Of a stretch of 32,521 nucleotides of DNA, positions 7,020 through 16,394 are shown piece by piece. The stretch lies in NCBI GenBank assembly GCA_017560625.1, contig JAFZEP010000151.1, positions 1 through 32,521 of the forward strand, given 5' to 3'. A program made the position numbers and the translations under genes. This DNA is from Bacteroidales bacterium (lineage in GTDB: Bacteria; Bacteroidota; Bacteroidia; Bacteroidales; UBA932). The notes beneath the pieces are model-generated. The model made no database searches. It saw only the letters and a list, made by a program, of their open reading frames with translations, and was not told the origin of the DNA. Each line of letters opens with the position of its first letter. The first letter of the stretch is position 1.

Positions 7020-8180
7020 ATGCAGAAGAGACGCATAGCCATTCTTGGATCCACCGGTTCCATCGGCCGTCAGGCACTTGATGTGATCCGCCAGCATATG
7101 GACCTGTTCGAGGTGGAACTTCTTACCGCCAACAACAGTTCCGAACTTCTCATCAGCCAGGCCAAGGAGTTCAATCCAAACTCCGTGGTAATCTGCAACG
7201 AGGAGAAATACAAGGAAGTAGCAGACGCACTCCAGCCTCATTATATAAAGGTATTCGCCGGAATGCAGTCGGTGTGCGACCTGGTCGGCAGCGAAAGCAT
7301 CGACATCGTCCTCACATCGATGGTCGGATTCAGCGGTCTTTCATCTACGATAGCGGCAGTAAAGGCCGGCAAGACGATCGCACTTGCAAACAAGGAGACT
7401 CTGGTCGCAGCTGGAGAGATCGTCATGAAACTTGCATCAGAGCACAGAGCAAGAATCCTCCCTGTAGACTCCGAGCACTCTGCAATCTTCCAGTGCCTCA
7501 TGGGTTCGGCAGGAGCGGACATCGAGAAGATTCACCTCACTGCCTCAGGCGGCCCGTTCCGCACATGGAACAAGGAAGACATCGCAAAGGCCACACGCGC
7601 CCAGGCACTCAACCATCCAAACTGGAGCATGGGAAGCAAGATCACGATAGATTCCGCAACCATGATGAACAAGGGTCTTGAGATCATCGAGGCAAAATGG
7701 CTTTTCGGCACCGAGGGAGACAAGATCAACGTAGTTGTACATCCTGAATCCATCATCCACTCGATGGTAGAATATGCAGACGGATCTGTTATAGCCCAGA
7801 TGGGACACCCGGACATGAGAGAGGCCATCCAGTTTGCCTTCAGTTTCCCTGAAAGGCTCACACTGGACAACAGAAAGCTTGACTTCGCGCAGCTTGGCAG
7901 CCTTTCGTTCTTCGCACCGGACTTCGAGAAGTTCCCTGCCCTGGGACTCGCCTACGAGGCCCTCAGGATCGGAGGGAACATGACCTGCATAATGAATGCG
8001 GCAAACGAAGCGGCAGTGGCGGCATACCTTCAGGACAGGATCGGATTCTATCAGATCACGGATGTTGTGCGGGAATGCATGCAAGGCGCGGATTTTGTAG
8101 CAGAGCCCGATCTTGATGCAATCTTTGCAACAAACGAAGAGACCTTGATCAAGGCCAGAGAGATAATCTCCAGGATATAG
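7020..8180 (+). CDS. dxr: 1-deoxy-D-xylulose 5-phosphate reductoisomerase
   Basis: The second step of the MEP isoprenoid pathway: NADPH-dependent conversion of DXP to 2-C-methyl-D-erythritol 4-phosphate. At 386 residues it shows the NADPH-binding GSTGSIG (10-16), ANKETLVAAG, the metal and substrate region PVDSEHSAIFQCL, the flexible-loop GGPFR, the MNKGLEIIEAKWLF helix and the VHPESIIHSMVEY segment. Length and order are normal. It is 4 bases after the M23 gene and 18 bases before rseP; dxr-rseP adjacency is common in bacteria. Confidence 0.97.
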   Translation: MQKRRIAILGSTGSIGRQALDVIRQHMDLFEVELLTANNSSELLISQAKEFNPNSVVICNEEKYKEVADALQPHYIKVFAGMQSVCDLVGSESIDIVLTSMVGFSGLSSTIAAVKAGKTIALANKETLVAAGEIVMKLASEHRARILPVDSEHSAIFQCLMGSAGADIEKIHLTASGGPFRTWNKEDIAKATRAQALNHPNWSMGSKITIDSATMMNKGLEIIEAKWLFGTEGDKINVVVHPESIIHSMVEYADGSVIAQMGHPDMREAIQFAFSFPERLTLDNRKLDFAQLGSLSFFAPDFEKFPALGLAYEALRIGGNMTCIMNAANEAAVAAYLQDRIGFYQITDVVRECMQGADFVAEPDLDAIFATNEETLIKAREIISRI

Positions 8181-8198
8181 TGATTTTAACAGAAAGCA

Positions 8199-9527
8199 AT
8201 GCAGATACTACAGATATTAATAGCTCTTTCCATACTTGTCCTAATCCACGAACTGGGCCACTTCACTTTCGCCAGAATGTTCGGGATCAAGATCGACAAA
8301 TTCTTCCTGTTCTTTGACGCATGGGGAATCAAGCTGTTCAGCACAAGATCCAAATGGTTCATAAAACTGTTCCCGAAGGCAGAACATTGGGAGACTGAAT
8401 ACGGAATCGGATGGCTGCCGCTCGGAGGCTATTGCAAAGTAAACGGCATGATCGACGAGTCGATGGACACCGACCACCTCAAGAATGAGCCACAGCCCTA
8501 CGAATTCAGAAGCAAGCCGGCATGGCAGAGGCTCCTGGTGATGGCAGGCGGAGTACTGTTCAACTTCATTCTCGGAATCCTGCTCTTCTGTTTCGGACTG
8601 TTCAAGTGGGGTGAGACCTACATTCCGGCTGACGGCAACGCAGTATACGTATACGAAGGATCGCTTGCCGACGAGCTTGGATTCAAGACAGGAGACATGA
8701 TCCTCGCCCTGGATGGCGAAGCGACAGAAAACTTCCAGATGATGCAGATGGACATGGCCAGAGACATGGTCCAGAAAGTCACAGTCCTCAGAGACGGAGA
8801 CACACTTGACATCTACATCGATCACAAATACATCTCCGCCCTCCTGAACACGTCACTCTTTGAGATAGCTATCCCATTCTCCATAAAGGATTTCACCGAG
8901 ACATCCCTGAACAAGGAGTCGGGACTGCTTCCCGGAGACAGGATGACAGCGATCGACAGCACAGCCATCAAGTACACCCAGGACGCATTGCCTATTCTCC
9001 TGGAAAAGGCTGGACAAGAAATTGAAGCGACAATCCTCCGCGGTAGTGAGACTCATCAGTTCCCTCTACAGGTAGACCAGGGCGGAAACATCGGCGTGAG
9101 CCTCAACATCCCGAAGATAGAGCAGCGCCAGTATTCGCTCCTCGAGTCGATCCCGGCCGGATGCAGAAAGGCATACGACGCCACCATAGGACAGATCAAG
9201 GACATCAGGCTTCTGGCAAAGCCAAGCACCGGAGCATACAAGTCTGTGGGAAGCATCATCGCCATCACAGACGCAATGCCTAAGAAGTGGAACTGGCAGG
9301 CATTCATCCATATCCTCGCCATGTTCTCAGTGATCCTTGGAGTGATGAACCTTCTGCCGATCCCAGCCCTCGACGGAGGCCACATCGTCTTCACACTATA
9401 TGAAATGGTAACAGGAAGAAAGCCGAGCGACCAGTTCCTCACAGTGATGCAGCTCATCGGAATGATCCTGATTTTCGGACTGATGTTCCTGGCCTTCGGC
9501 AACGACATCGCCAGACTATTGAATTAA
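8199..9527 (+). CDS. rseP: Site-2 protease RseP
   Basis: An intramembrane zinc metalloprotease of 442 residues that cleaves anti-sigma factors and leftover signal peptides within the inner membrane. HELGH at 17-21 lies in the first membrane helix, and the second active-site motif (LLPIPALDGGHIVF) is near residue 385. Two PDZ-like regions occupy the periplasmic loop (about 150-230 and 235-310, the second containing SGLLPGDRMTAIDS). Further hydrophobic helices lie near 110-130, 365-385 and 415-435. It sits between dxr and the DUF4837 gene in one plus-strand unit. Confidence 0.95.
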   Translation: MQILQILIALSILVLIHELGHFTFARMFGIKIDKFFLFFDAWGIKLFSTRSKWFIKLFPKAEHWETEYGIGWLPLGGYCKVNGMIDESMDTDHLKNEPQPYEFRSKPAWQRLLVMAGGVLFNFILGILLFCFGLFKWGETYIPADGNAVYVYEGSLADELGFKTGDMILALDGEATENFQMMQMDMARDMVQKVTVLRDGDTLDIYIDHKYISALLNTSLFEIAIPFSIKDFTETSLNKESGLLPGDRMTAIDSTAIKYTQDALPILLEKAGQEIEATILRGSETHQFPLQVDQGGNIGVSLNIPKIEQRQYSLLESIPAGCRKAYDATIGQIKDIRLLAKPSTGAYKSVGSIIAITDAMPKKWNWQAFIHILAMFSVILGVMNLLPIPALDGGHIVFTLYEMVTGRKPSDQFLTVMQLIGMILIFGLMFLAFGNDIARLLN

Positions 9528-9548
9528 TTTAAACAAAGCATAACTATC

Positions 9549-10562
9549 ATGAAGAACTTACTGACACTAATCTTGACAGCTCTCATGCTGTCGTGCGCCA
9601 CATCATGCCAGTATCTCGTCAACAAGGCCACATATACCGACCCTTCTACCATATCCGGAAAGCAGGGAGACGTACTCGTGGTCATCAACAAGGATTATTG
9701 GGACAGTCCGCTCGGACAGATGATCCGCGACAGCCTCAAGCAGGCATACCCTATGCTCCCACAGCCTGAGGCACGTTTCAAAGTGTCCAATGTCGCTCCA
9801 AAAGGTTTTACTGCAATGTTCCAGATCCAGAGGAACATCATCAGAGTCGACATCAACCCTTCAAACGTCAACAAAGTAACCTACCGTAAAAACGTATGGG
9901 CGACTCCTCAGTGCGTGGTCGACATCAAGGCAGAAAATTACAACAGTGCAGAGGAACTCTTCAACAGTAATGCAGCTCAGATCAAAAGCGTGATCGAAGG
10001 CGCTGAAAGAGAGAGGATCATAAGCAACAATTCCCGCTACTCATCAGTGAGCATCGAACACGAGGTCAACAAGATGTTCGGAGGTTCGCCGGTGTTCCCT
10101 AAAGAGACCAAGATCTACGACAAAGGCGAGAACCACATGTGGCTTGCAACCTGCAACACCGACTACATCAAGCAGTACATCCTCATCTACAAATACCCTG
10201 TAGTGAACGGAGAAGACATGATGAGCGAAAGCAGTCTCATCCAGAACAACATGAAGGCGGTAAAAAGCTACATTCCTGTAACACGCGAGGGTTCTTACAT
10301 GACCCACAGCAAATACATCAGTCCTGAAGTAGAGTACCTCACATACAACAACAAGAGCTTTGCCGAAATCCGCGGACTTTGGGATTTGGAGAATGATTAC
10401 ATGGGAGGTCCGTTCATCAGCCATGTGATGTACAGCCCAGACGGCAAATACATGATCGGCGTCGAGGGATTCGTTTACGCGCCGAAATTTGATAAAATAC
10501 AGTATATGAGGGCAGTTGAGGCTGTCGTATACTCGTTCGATTGGGAGGGTTCCGAGAAATAA
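9549..10562 (+). CDS. DUF4837 family lipoprotein
   Basis: A 337-residue protein I recognise as the DUF4837 family of Bacteroidota; its function is unknown. The N-terminal signal has cysteines at 16 and 20 (MLSCATSC), either of which could be lipidated. The mature part contains GKQGDVLVVINKDYWDSPLG and a following region alternating strands and helices, with no catalytic motif that I can identify. It begins 21 bases after the rseP stop and is the last protein gene before the tRNA promoter, so it may be an envelope protein expressed with rseP. Confidence 0.82.
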   Translation: MKNLLTLILTALMLSCATSCQYLVNKATYTDPSTISGKQGDVLVVINKDYWDSPLGQMIRDSLKQAYPMLPQPEARFKVSNVAPKGFTAMFQIQRNIIRVDINPSNVNKVTYRKNVWATPQCVVDIKAENYNSAEELFNSNAAQIKSVIEGAERERIISNNSRYSSVSIEHEVNKMFGGSPVFPKETKIYDKGENHMWLATCNTDYIKQYILIYKYPVVNGEDMMSESSLIQNNMKAVKSYIPVTREGSYMTHSKYISPEVEYLTYNNKSFAEIRGLWDLENDYMGGPFISHVMYSPDGKYMIGVEGFVYAPKFDKIQYMRAVEAVVYSFDWEGSEK

Positions 10563-10585
10563 TGCAAAGAAAAAGCAAGAAAATT

Positions 10586-10615
10586 TTGTCAGTTTAAAAA
10601 CTTTTCTTACCTTTG
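10586..10615 (+). promoter_or_regulatory. Promoter of tRNA-Glu/rpsT
   Basis: TTG (10586-10588), 19 bases, then TACCTTTG (10608-10615): a full match to the Bacteroidota -33/-7 pattern and the best promoter in the window. The tRNA starts 29 bases after the -7 box, leaving a short leader to be trimmed by processing. Confidence 0.82.
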
Positions 10616-10644
10616 CACTCCCATTTGATAAAAGTGGTGTGTTC

Positions 10645-10716
10645 GGTCGGTTCGTCTATCGGTTAGGACTCAAGATTTTCATTCTTGCAAGAGGGGTTCG
10701 ATTCCCCTACCGACTA
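10645..10716 (+). tRNA. tRNA-Glu (TTC anticodon)
   Basis: A full cloverleaf is visible. The acceptor stem pairs GGTCGGT (10645-10651) with ACCGACT (10709-10715), including a terminal G-U. The D-arm contains GGTTAGGAC. The anticodon stem CAAGA/TCTTG encloses TTTTCAT with anticodon TTC. The T-arm is AGGGG-TTCGATT-CCCCT and the discriminator is A10716. CCA is not encoded and must be added after transcription. rpsT follows 24 bases after the end. Confidence 0.95.
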
Positions 10717-10740
10717 CAAAAAATATAAAAAAGAATAACA

Positions 10741-10995
10741 ATGGCAAATCACGCTTCAGCAGAAAAGCGCTATCGCCAGAGCGAAAGGCGCAGATTGCAT
10801 AACAAGTATTATGCAAAGACAACAAGAAACGCAATTCGTGCGATTCGTAACACAGAGGACAAGGCAGCAGCAGAGGCTAACGCTCCTAAGGTTTATGCAA
10901 TGATCGATAAGCTTGCAAAGATCGGCGTTATCCACAAGAACAAGGCTGCAAACCTCAAGAGCGGTATCGCAGTTTACATCAATAAACTTTCGTAA
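10741..10995 (+). CDS. rpsT: Ribosomal protein S20
   Basis: An 84-residue basic, helical protein of the 30S subunit that binds 16S rRNA. The N-terminus [22 protein letters not shown] and the C-terminal segment [22 protein letters not shown] are typical of the bS20 family. The upstream A-rich region (AAAAAATATAAAAAAGAATAAC) replaces a Shine-Dalgarno sequence. No promoter box lies between the tRNA and this gene, which suggests co-transcription with tRNA-Glu. Confidence 0.96.
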   Translation: MANHASAEKRYRQSERRRLHNKYYAKTTRNAIRAIRNTEDKAAAEANAPKVYAMIDKLAKIGVIHKNKAANLKSGIAVYINKLS

Positions 10996-11029
10996 CGAAC
11001 GTTTTCCCTTTAAGGGTTTTCTTATAGCT

Positions 11030-11070
11030 AAAGAAAGCGACAGTCGATTCGATTGTCGCTTTTCTTTTTG
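11030..11070 (+). terminator. rpsT terminator
   Basis: AGCGACA (11036-11042) pairs with TGTCGCT (11054-11060), extended by A/T pairs from AAAGAA and TTTCTTT, and is followed by TTTCTTTTTG. A small CCCTTTAAGGG palindrome (11006-11016) precedes it. Confidence 0.8.
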
Positions 11071-11085
11071 TATCCCATGGTCTAA

Positions 11086-11119
11086 CAAAAAATGAGGCCC
11101 ATGTCACCATGAACCTCAT
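11086..11119 (-). terminator. groEL terminator
   Basis: On the minus strand the stem ATGAGG (11119-11114) and CATG (11111-11108), around loop GTGA, pairs with CATG (11103-11100) and CCTCAT (11097-11092), followed by a run of T (opposite A11087-A11092). It lies 22 bases past the groEL stop. Confidence 0.75.
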
Positions 11120-11141
11120 AACCATATAATCACAATACCGA

Positions 11142-12785
<1,644 letters not shown>

Positions 12786-12810
12786 CTACGATTGAAACTA
12801 CCGTGTGGTA

Positions 12811-13077
12811 TTAAAGTACTGCTAAAATGTCCGACTGCTTCATGATGAGGTAATTCCTGCCCTCAACCGACACCTCTGTTCCGGCATACTTGCCATAGAT
12901 GACAATGTCACCGACCTTGACCTCCATTGGTTCGTCCTTTTTACCCGGACCAGCCGCTACGACTGTTCCCTGCTGCGGTTTCTCCTTTGCTGTGTCAGGA
13001 ATGAAGAGTCCTGACGCTGTCTGAGTCTCGGCTGCCTTTGGCTCGATTACGACTCTGTCTGCTAATGGTCTGATCAT
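12811..13077 (-). CDS. groES: Co-chaperonin GroES
   Basis: The 10-kDa lid of the GroEL folding chamber, 88 residues. [16 protein letters not shown] at the N-terminus, the mobile loop [22 protein letters not shown], and the dome and C-terminal segment [15 protein letters not shown] are all present. It is first in the groESL operon. No CIRCE element and no TAnnTTTG box is seen upstream; instead the leader region carries repeated CACGTCA heptamers. Confidence 0.97.
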   Translation of the reverse strand: MIRPLADRVVIEPKAAETQTASGLFIPDTAKEKPQQGTVVAAGPGKKDEPMEVKVGDIVIYGKYAGTEVSVEGRNYLIMKQSDILAVL

Positions 13078-13170
13078 ATTTAATTGTTTTGCTGTTATTT
13101 CTTTGTATTATAGATTATCACGTCACTGATGACTTAAACACGTCACCGCCTTCTTGGCAATGACTTAAAC

Positions 13171-13207
13171 ACGTCATTGCGAGGCCCAGGATGGGCCGTG
13201 GCAATCT
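13171..13207. repeat. CATTGCGAG-type dispersed repeat remnant
   Basis: ACGTCATTGCGAGGCCC followed by GGGCCGTGGCAATCTC resembles the short intergenic repeats of this class found in many bacterial genomes. GGCCC (13183-13187) and GGGCC (13193-13197) can form its core stem, and ATTGC/GCAAT extends it (13176-13180 with 13201-13205). Confidence 0.55.
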
Positions 13208-13219
13208 CTATACGACAAA

Positions 13220-13251
13220 CAAAATGCCAGTCGTAAAAGACTGACATTTTG
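13220..13251. terminator. Hairpin terminator after galM
   Basis: A 13-bp stem with one mismatch: CAAAATGCCAGTC (13220-13232) pairs with GACTGACATTTTG (13239-13251) around GTAAAA. It lies 5 bases after the galM stop on the minus strand, and the minus strand reads ATTTTGTTTG at its end, as expected for an intrinsic terminator. Confidence 0.7.
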
Positions 13252-13256
13252 TCATA

Positions 13257-14393
13257 TTATTTTACAGAAAATCTGTATACACAAGTGTGTCTGTAGGCCT
13301 CGCCCGGCTTCAGGAGCGTAGACGGGAAGTTGTCGTGATTTGGAGTGTCAGGGTATTTCTGAGTCTCCAATGCGATTGACTCACGATACTTCAGCGCCTT
13401 GCCATATTTTCCTTCAGTCGTACCGTCAAAGAAGTTTCCTCCATAGAACTGAAGCGCAGGCTGGTCTGTATATATCTCCATGAAACGACCCGAAGCAGGC
13501 TCATGCACAGAAGCAGCGAGTTCCATCCCGCCCTCAGTCATGCGGTCAAGCACCCAGTTGTGGTCGTAGCCACCGCCGTTTGCAAGCTGCTCATTCTCAA
13601 CATTCAGGTCTGTTCCAATGGCTTTCGGCTGACGGAAATCAAATGGTGTACCCTCAACATCTACAATTTCTCCAGATGGGATCAGCACCCTGTTGACAGG
13701 AGTTGTCTTCGATCCGTTTATATACAGGACGTGATCATTGATTGTACCGTTACCCTCACCCTTGAGATTGAAGAAAGAGTGGTGCGAAATATTGACGTGA
13801 GTAGACTTGTCGGTCTGAGCCTCATATTCTATTCTGAACTCATTGCCGCAAGTGAGGGCATAAGTCATAAAGATCCTCAAGTTGCCAGGCATGCCCTCCT
13901 GTCCGTCAGCATGCACATATGAAAGCACTAAAGTGCTGTCATTGACATTCACCACATCCCACACTACCATGTCAAGACCTTTGAGTCCACCATGAAGTGT
14001 CTGGCCATTGTTGTTCTGTGGGAAATGGTATGTCTCCTCACCTATCGAATATGTGCCGTCAGCAATTCTGTTGGCATATGGTCCGACCACGGCTCCGAGG
14101 AAACGCTCACCCTTATTATTTATATATGAATCGATGTTGTTGTAGCCTAGTACGACATCATCGTAGTTTCCATCTTTGTCAGGCACCCAAAGAGACACCA
14201 CGCGACCACCGAAATTGGTGACCTGCATAGTGAGTTCTCCGGCCTTCAATGTATAAAGTGACGTTGCCTTACCGTCAACCTCCGCTGTAAACGCCTCAGC
14301 ATCAAAGAGCTGAATATCCTGCTCCCCATTCTTCTGCGAGCAGGCAAAAAGCATTGCGACAGACGCCGCCGCCACCATGAACCGCTTCATCAT
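13257..14393 (-). CDS. Aldose 1-epimerase, lipoprotein form
   Basis: A galactose mutarotase-family protein of 378 residues that interconverts alpha and beta anomers of aldoses. Family motifs: VVGPYANRIADGTY, NNGQTLHGG, the catalytic-histidine segment ISHHSFFNLKGEG, YDHNWVLD, and the catalytic-glutamate segment ALETQKYPDTPNH. The N-terminus is a lipoprotein signal (MLFACSQ, lipidated cysteine C18), so it acts in the periplasm or at the outer membrane rather than in the cytoplasm. This fits roles in handling extracellular sugars. It starts one base after the methyltransferase stop and is co-transcribed with it. Confidence 0.92.
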   Translation of the reverse strand: MMKRFMVAAASVAMLFACSQKNGEQDIQLFDAEAFTAEVDGKATSLYTLKAGELTMQVTNFGGRVVSLWVPDKDGNYDDVVLGYNNIDSYINNKGERFLGAVVGPYANRIADGTYSIGEETYHFPQNNNGQTLHGGLKGLDMVVWDVVNVNDSTLVLSYVHADGQEGMPGNLRIFMTYALTCGNEFRIEYEAQTDKSTHVNISHHSFFNLKGEGNGTINDHVLYINGSKTTPVNRVLIPSGEIVDVEGTPFDFRQPKAIGTDLNVENEQLANGGGYDHNWVLDRMTEGGMELAASVHEPASGRFMEIYTDQPALQFYGGNFFDGTTEGKYGKALKYRESIALETQKYPDTPNHDNFPSTLLKPGEAYRHTCVYRFSVK

Positions 14394-14394
14394 A

Positions 14395-14928
14395 TTAAAG
14401 TTTGTGTAGTTTTAAATGCCAAAGAATAACACCCATGCTGACAGAGACGTTCAGAGAGTGCTTTGTGCCGAACTGAGGAATCTCCAGAGCGAAATCAGAA
14501 GCATCCACCACATCCTGAGAGACACCGGCAACCTCATTTCCGAAGACAACAGCATATTTTCCGTCCTTCTCCGGAACAAAGGTGTCAAGCATCACAGAAT
14601 CCACAGTCTGTTCGGCGCTCACAATAGTGTAGCCTTCCTCCTTGAGTCTTCTGACAGCATCCATTGTGTCCTGCACGTGCTCCCACTCTACGCTGTCTTC
14701 CGCGCCCAGGGCCGACTTGTGGATTTCAGCCGAAGGCGGCACTGCGCATATGCCGCAAAGCCACACCTTATCTATCTTAAAGGAGTCTGCGGTCCTGAAA
14801 GCCGAACCTACATTGTGAGCGCTGCGGATATTGTCCAGCACCATCACAATCCCCGACTCGGGAAGTTGCTTATACTCCTGAGCAGAGACTCTGCCCAGCT
14901 CTATATTTAAAAGTTTCCTGTTGTGCAT
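14395..14928 (-). CDS. SpoU/TrmH-family RNA 2'-O-methyltransferase
   Basis: A SPOUT-fold methyltransferase of 177 residues that methylates a ribose 2'-OH in tRNA or rRNA using S-adenosylmethionine. Motif 1 is [17 protein letters not shown] with the catalytic arginine, motif 2 is [11 protein letters not shown], and motif 3 is [21 protein letters not shown], which forms the knot and cofactor site. The start is placed at the ATG at 14928 (MHNRKLLN); the frame could extend 9 bases to a TTG at 14937, but that overlaps the -7 promoter box. The exact RNA target cannot be read from sequence. Confidence 0.88.
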   Translation of the reverse strand: MHNRKLLNIELGRVSAQEYKQLPESGIVMVLDNIRSAHNVGSAFRTADSFKIDKVWLCGICAVPPSAEIHKSALGAEDSVEWEHVQDTMDAVRRLKEEGYTIVSAEQTVDSVMLDTFVPEKDGKYAVVFGNEVAGVSQDVVDASDFALEIPQFGTKHSLNVSVSMGVILWHLKLHKL

Positions 14929-14934
14929 ACCATG

Positions 14935-14942
14935 CAAAAGTA
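14935..14942 (-). promoter_or_regulatory. -7 box of the methyltransferase/galM operon
   Basis: The minus strand reads TACTTTTG (14942-14935), fitting TAnnTTTG. Six bases separate it from the ATG at 14928, as in the ruvX promoter, so the transcript should be almost leaderless. No clear TTG -33 box is seen. Confidence 0.6.
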
Positions 14943-14954
14943 AAAAAAAATACG

Positions 14955-14962
14955 TATTTTTG
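14955..14962 (+). promoter_or_regulatory. -7 box of glyA
   Basis: TATTTTTG fits TAnnTTTG and lies 21 bases before the glyA ATG at 14984. At the -33 distance there is only ATG (14932-14934), not TTG. The two divergent -7 boxes here are 12 bases apart. Confidence 0.55.
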
Positions 14963-14983
14963 CATCTTGTTAACTCAAAATAT

Positions 14984-16312
14984 ATGAAACAGGATCTTCA
15001 GATATTCAATCTAATAAAGAAAGAGGAAGACAGACAGACTTCGGGCATTGAGCTCATCGCATCTGAAAACTACGTGACCGACCAGGTGTTGGAAGCACTC
15101 GGATCAATCTGCACAAACAAGTACGCAGAAGGCTATCCGGGAGCAAGGTACTACGGCGGTTGTGATGTTGTAGACCAGATCGAGCAGCTTGCCATCGACC
15201 GCCTCTGCGAGCTTTTCGAGGCAGAGTACGCAAACGTACAGCCTCACTCGGGAGCACAGGCGAACATGGCAGTGATGATGTCGTGTCTGAAGCCGGGCGA
15301 GACATTCATGGGATTGGATCTTGCACACGGAGGTCACCTCACACACGGTTCGCCGGTAAACATGTCGGGCATTCTGTACAACGCAGTGGCATACGGCCTG
15401 AGCGAGGCAACAGGAATGATCGACTACGAGCAGATGGAGAAGACTGCCCTTGAGCACAAGCCTAAGCTCATCATCGGTGGAGCGTCTGCATACTCAAGAG
15501 AGTGGGACTACGCAAGAATGCGTGAGATTGCTGACAAGGTAGGAGCTATCCTCTGGATCGACATGGCTCACACAGCAGGTCTTATCGCAGCAGGTCTGCT
15601 CAGCAACCCTGTAAAATACGCACACATTGTAACTTCTACAACACATAAGACACTTCGCGGCCCTCGCGGAGGCATCATCCTCATGGGCAAGGACTTCGAC
15701 AACCCATGGGGCCTCACAACTCCTAAGGGAGTCGTGAAGAAGATGTCACAGATCCTCAACTCAAGCGTGTTCCCTGGAGTACAGGGAGGTCCGCTCGAGC
15801 ACTGCATCGCAGCTAAGGCTGTCTCATTCTACGAGGCACTTCAGCCAGAGTTCAAGGAGTACCAGAAGCAGGTTGTAAGCAATGCGGCTGCTATGGCAGA
15901 TGCATTCAAGACAAGAGGCTACAAGATCGTATCAGGCGGTACAGACAACCACCTCATGCTCATCGACCTCCGCACCAAGTTCCCTGAACTTTCAGGAAAG
16001 GTAGCAGAGAAGGAGCTCGGCAAGGCAGACATCACTCTGAACAAGAACATGGTTCCGTTCGACTCACGCTCTCCGTTCCAGACTTCAGGAATCCGCGTCG
16101 GCACACCAGCCATCACATCGAGAGGATTCATCGAGAAGGACATGGAGTTCATCGTGAACCTCATCGACACTGTCCTCACAGCAGCATCACAGAACCTCGA
16201 CCTCATCGCCGGCAAGACAGAAGAAGGCCGCGAGGCATACGAGGAAGTACTTGCCAACGTGAAGAAGCAGGTGCGCATGAAGACCAACGGCATGCCGCTC
16301 AACAGATACTGA
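14984..16312 (+). CDS. glyA: Serine hydroxymethyltransferase
   Basis: A PLP enzyme converting serine and tetrahydrofolate to glycine and 5,10-methylene-tetrahydrofolate, the main source of one-carbon units for purines and thymidylate. At 442 residues it shows [25 protein letters not shown], the [13 protein letters not shown] loop, the [15 protein letters not shown] segment and the PLP-lysine motif [14 protein letters not shown]. The family N-terminus and promoter position support the start at 14984 rather than 14921. The last 20 bases around its start are nearly identical to those of guaA. Confidence 0.97.
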   Translation: MKQDLQIFNLIKKEEDRQTSGIELIASENYVTDQVLEALGSICTNKYAEGYPGARYYGGCDVVDQIEQLAIDRLCELFEAEYANVQPHSGAQANMAVMMSCLKPGETFMGLDLAHGGHLTHGSPVNMSGILYNAVAYGLSEATGMIDYEQMEKTALEHKPKLIIGGASAYSREWDYARMREIADKVGAILWIDMAHTAGLIAAGLLSNPVKYAHIVTSTTHKTLRGPRGGIILMGKDFDNPWGLTTPKGVVKKMSQILNSSVFPGVQGGPLEHCIAAKAVSFYEALQPEFKEYQKQVVSNAAAMADAFKTRGYKIVSGGTDNHLMLIDLRTKFPELSGKVAEKELGKADITLNKNMVPFDSRSPFQTSGIRVGTPAITSRGFIEKDMEFIVNLIDTVLTAASQNLDLIAGKTEEGREAYEEVLANVKKQVRMKTNGMPLNRY

Positions 16313-16344
16313 TCTGCCAGGTACAACACAGTTGTCGACATACA

Positions 16345-16378
16345 ATAAAAGCTCGGTTGCGAACCGAGCTTTTTCTTT
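16345..16378. terminator. Bidirectional terminator between glyA and the dehydrogenase
   Basis: A perfect 8-bp stem, GCTCGGTT (16351-16358) with AACCGAGC (16362-16369), loop GCG, flanked by A-rich sequence on the left and TTTTTCTTT on the right. It can terminate glyA and the convergent minus-strand gene. Confidence 0.85.
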
Positions 16379-16394
16379 GCAGTTATACCACGCC

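Larger units (their letters stand above)
13078..13256. other. Intergenic region upstream of groES with repeats
   Basis: This 179-base gap holds three CACGTCA heptamers (13119-13125, 13139-13145, 13170-13176). The second and third sit in a 17-base direct repeat, ATGACTTAAACACGTCA (13129-13145 and 13160-13176). It also holds a segment related to the widespread CATTGCGAG dispersed repeats (13171-13207) and the galM terminator. On the minus strand a TATAAT hexamer lies at 13112-13107, without a convincing -35 box. Confidence 0.6.

Noticed and set aside
8241..8825. 194-codon frame opposite rseP
   Set aside because: The rseP zinc motif and PDZ segments are on the other strand and explain the sequence; this frame has no start context or family motif.
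13078..13256. CIRCE heat-shock operator before groES
   Set aside because: Neither TTAGCACTC nor GAGTGCTAA is present upstream of groES.
16351..16369. GCTCGGTT-AACCGAGC hairpin as another member of the REP-like family
   Set aside because: Only the short GCTCGGT core is shared; it is a perfect small stem with T-run and is fully explained as a terminator.
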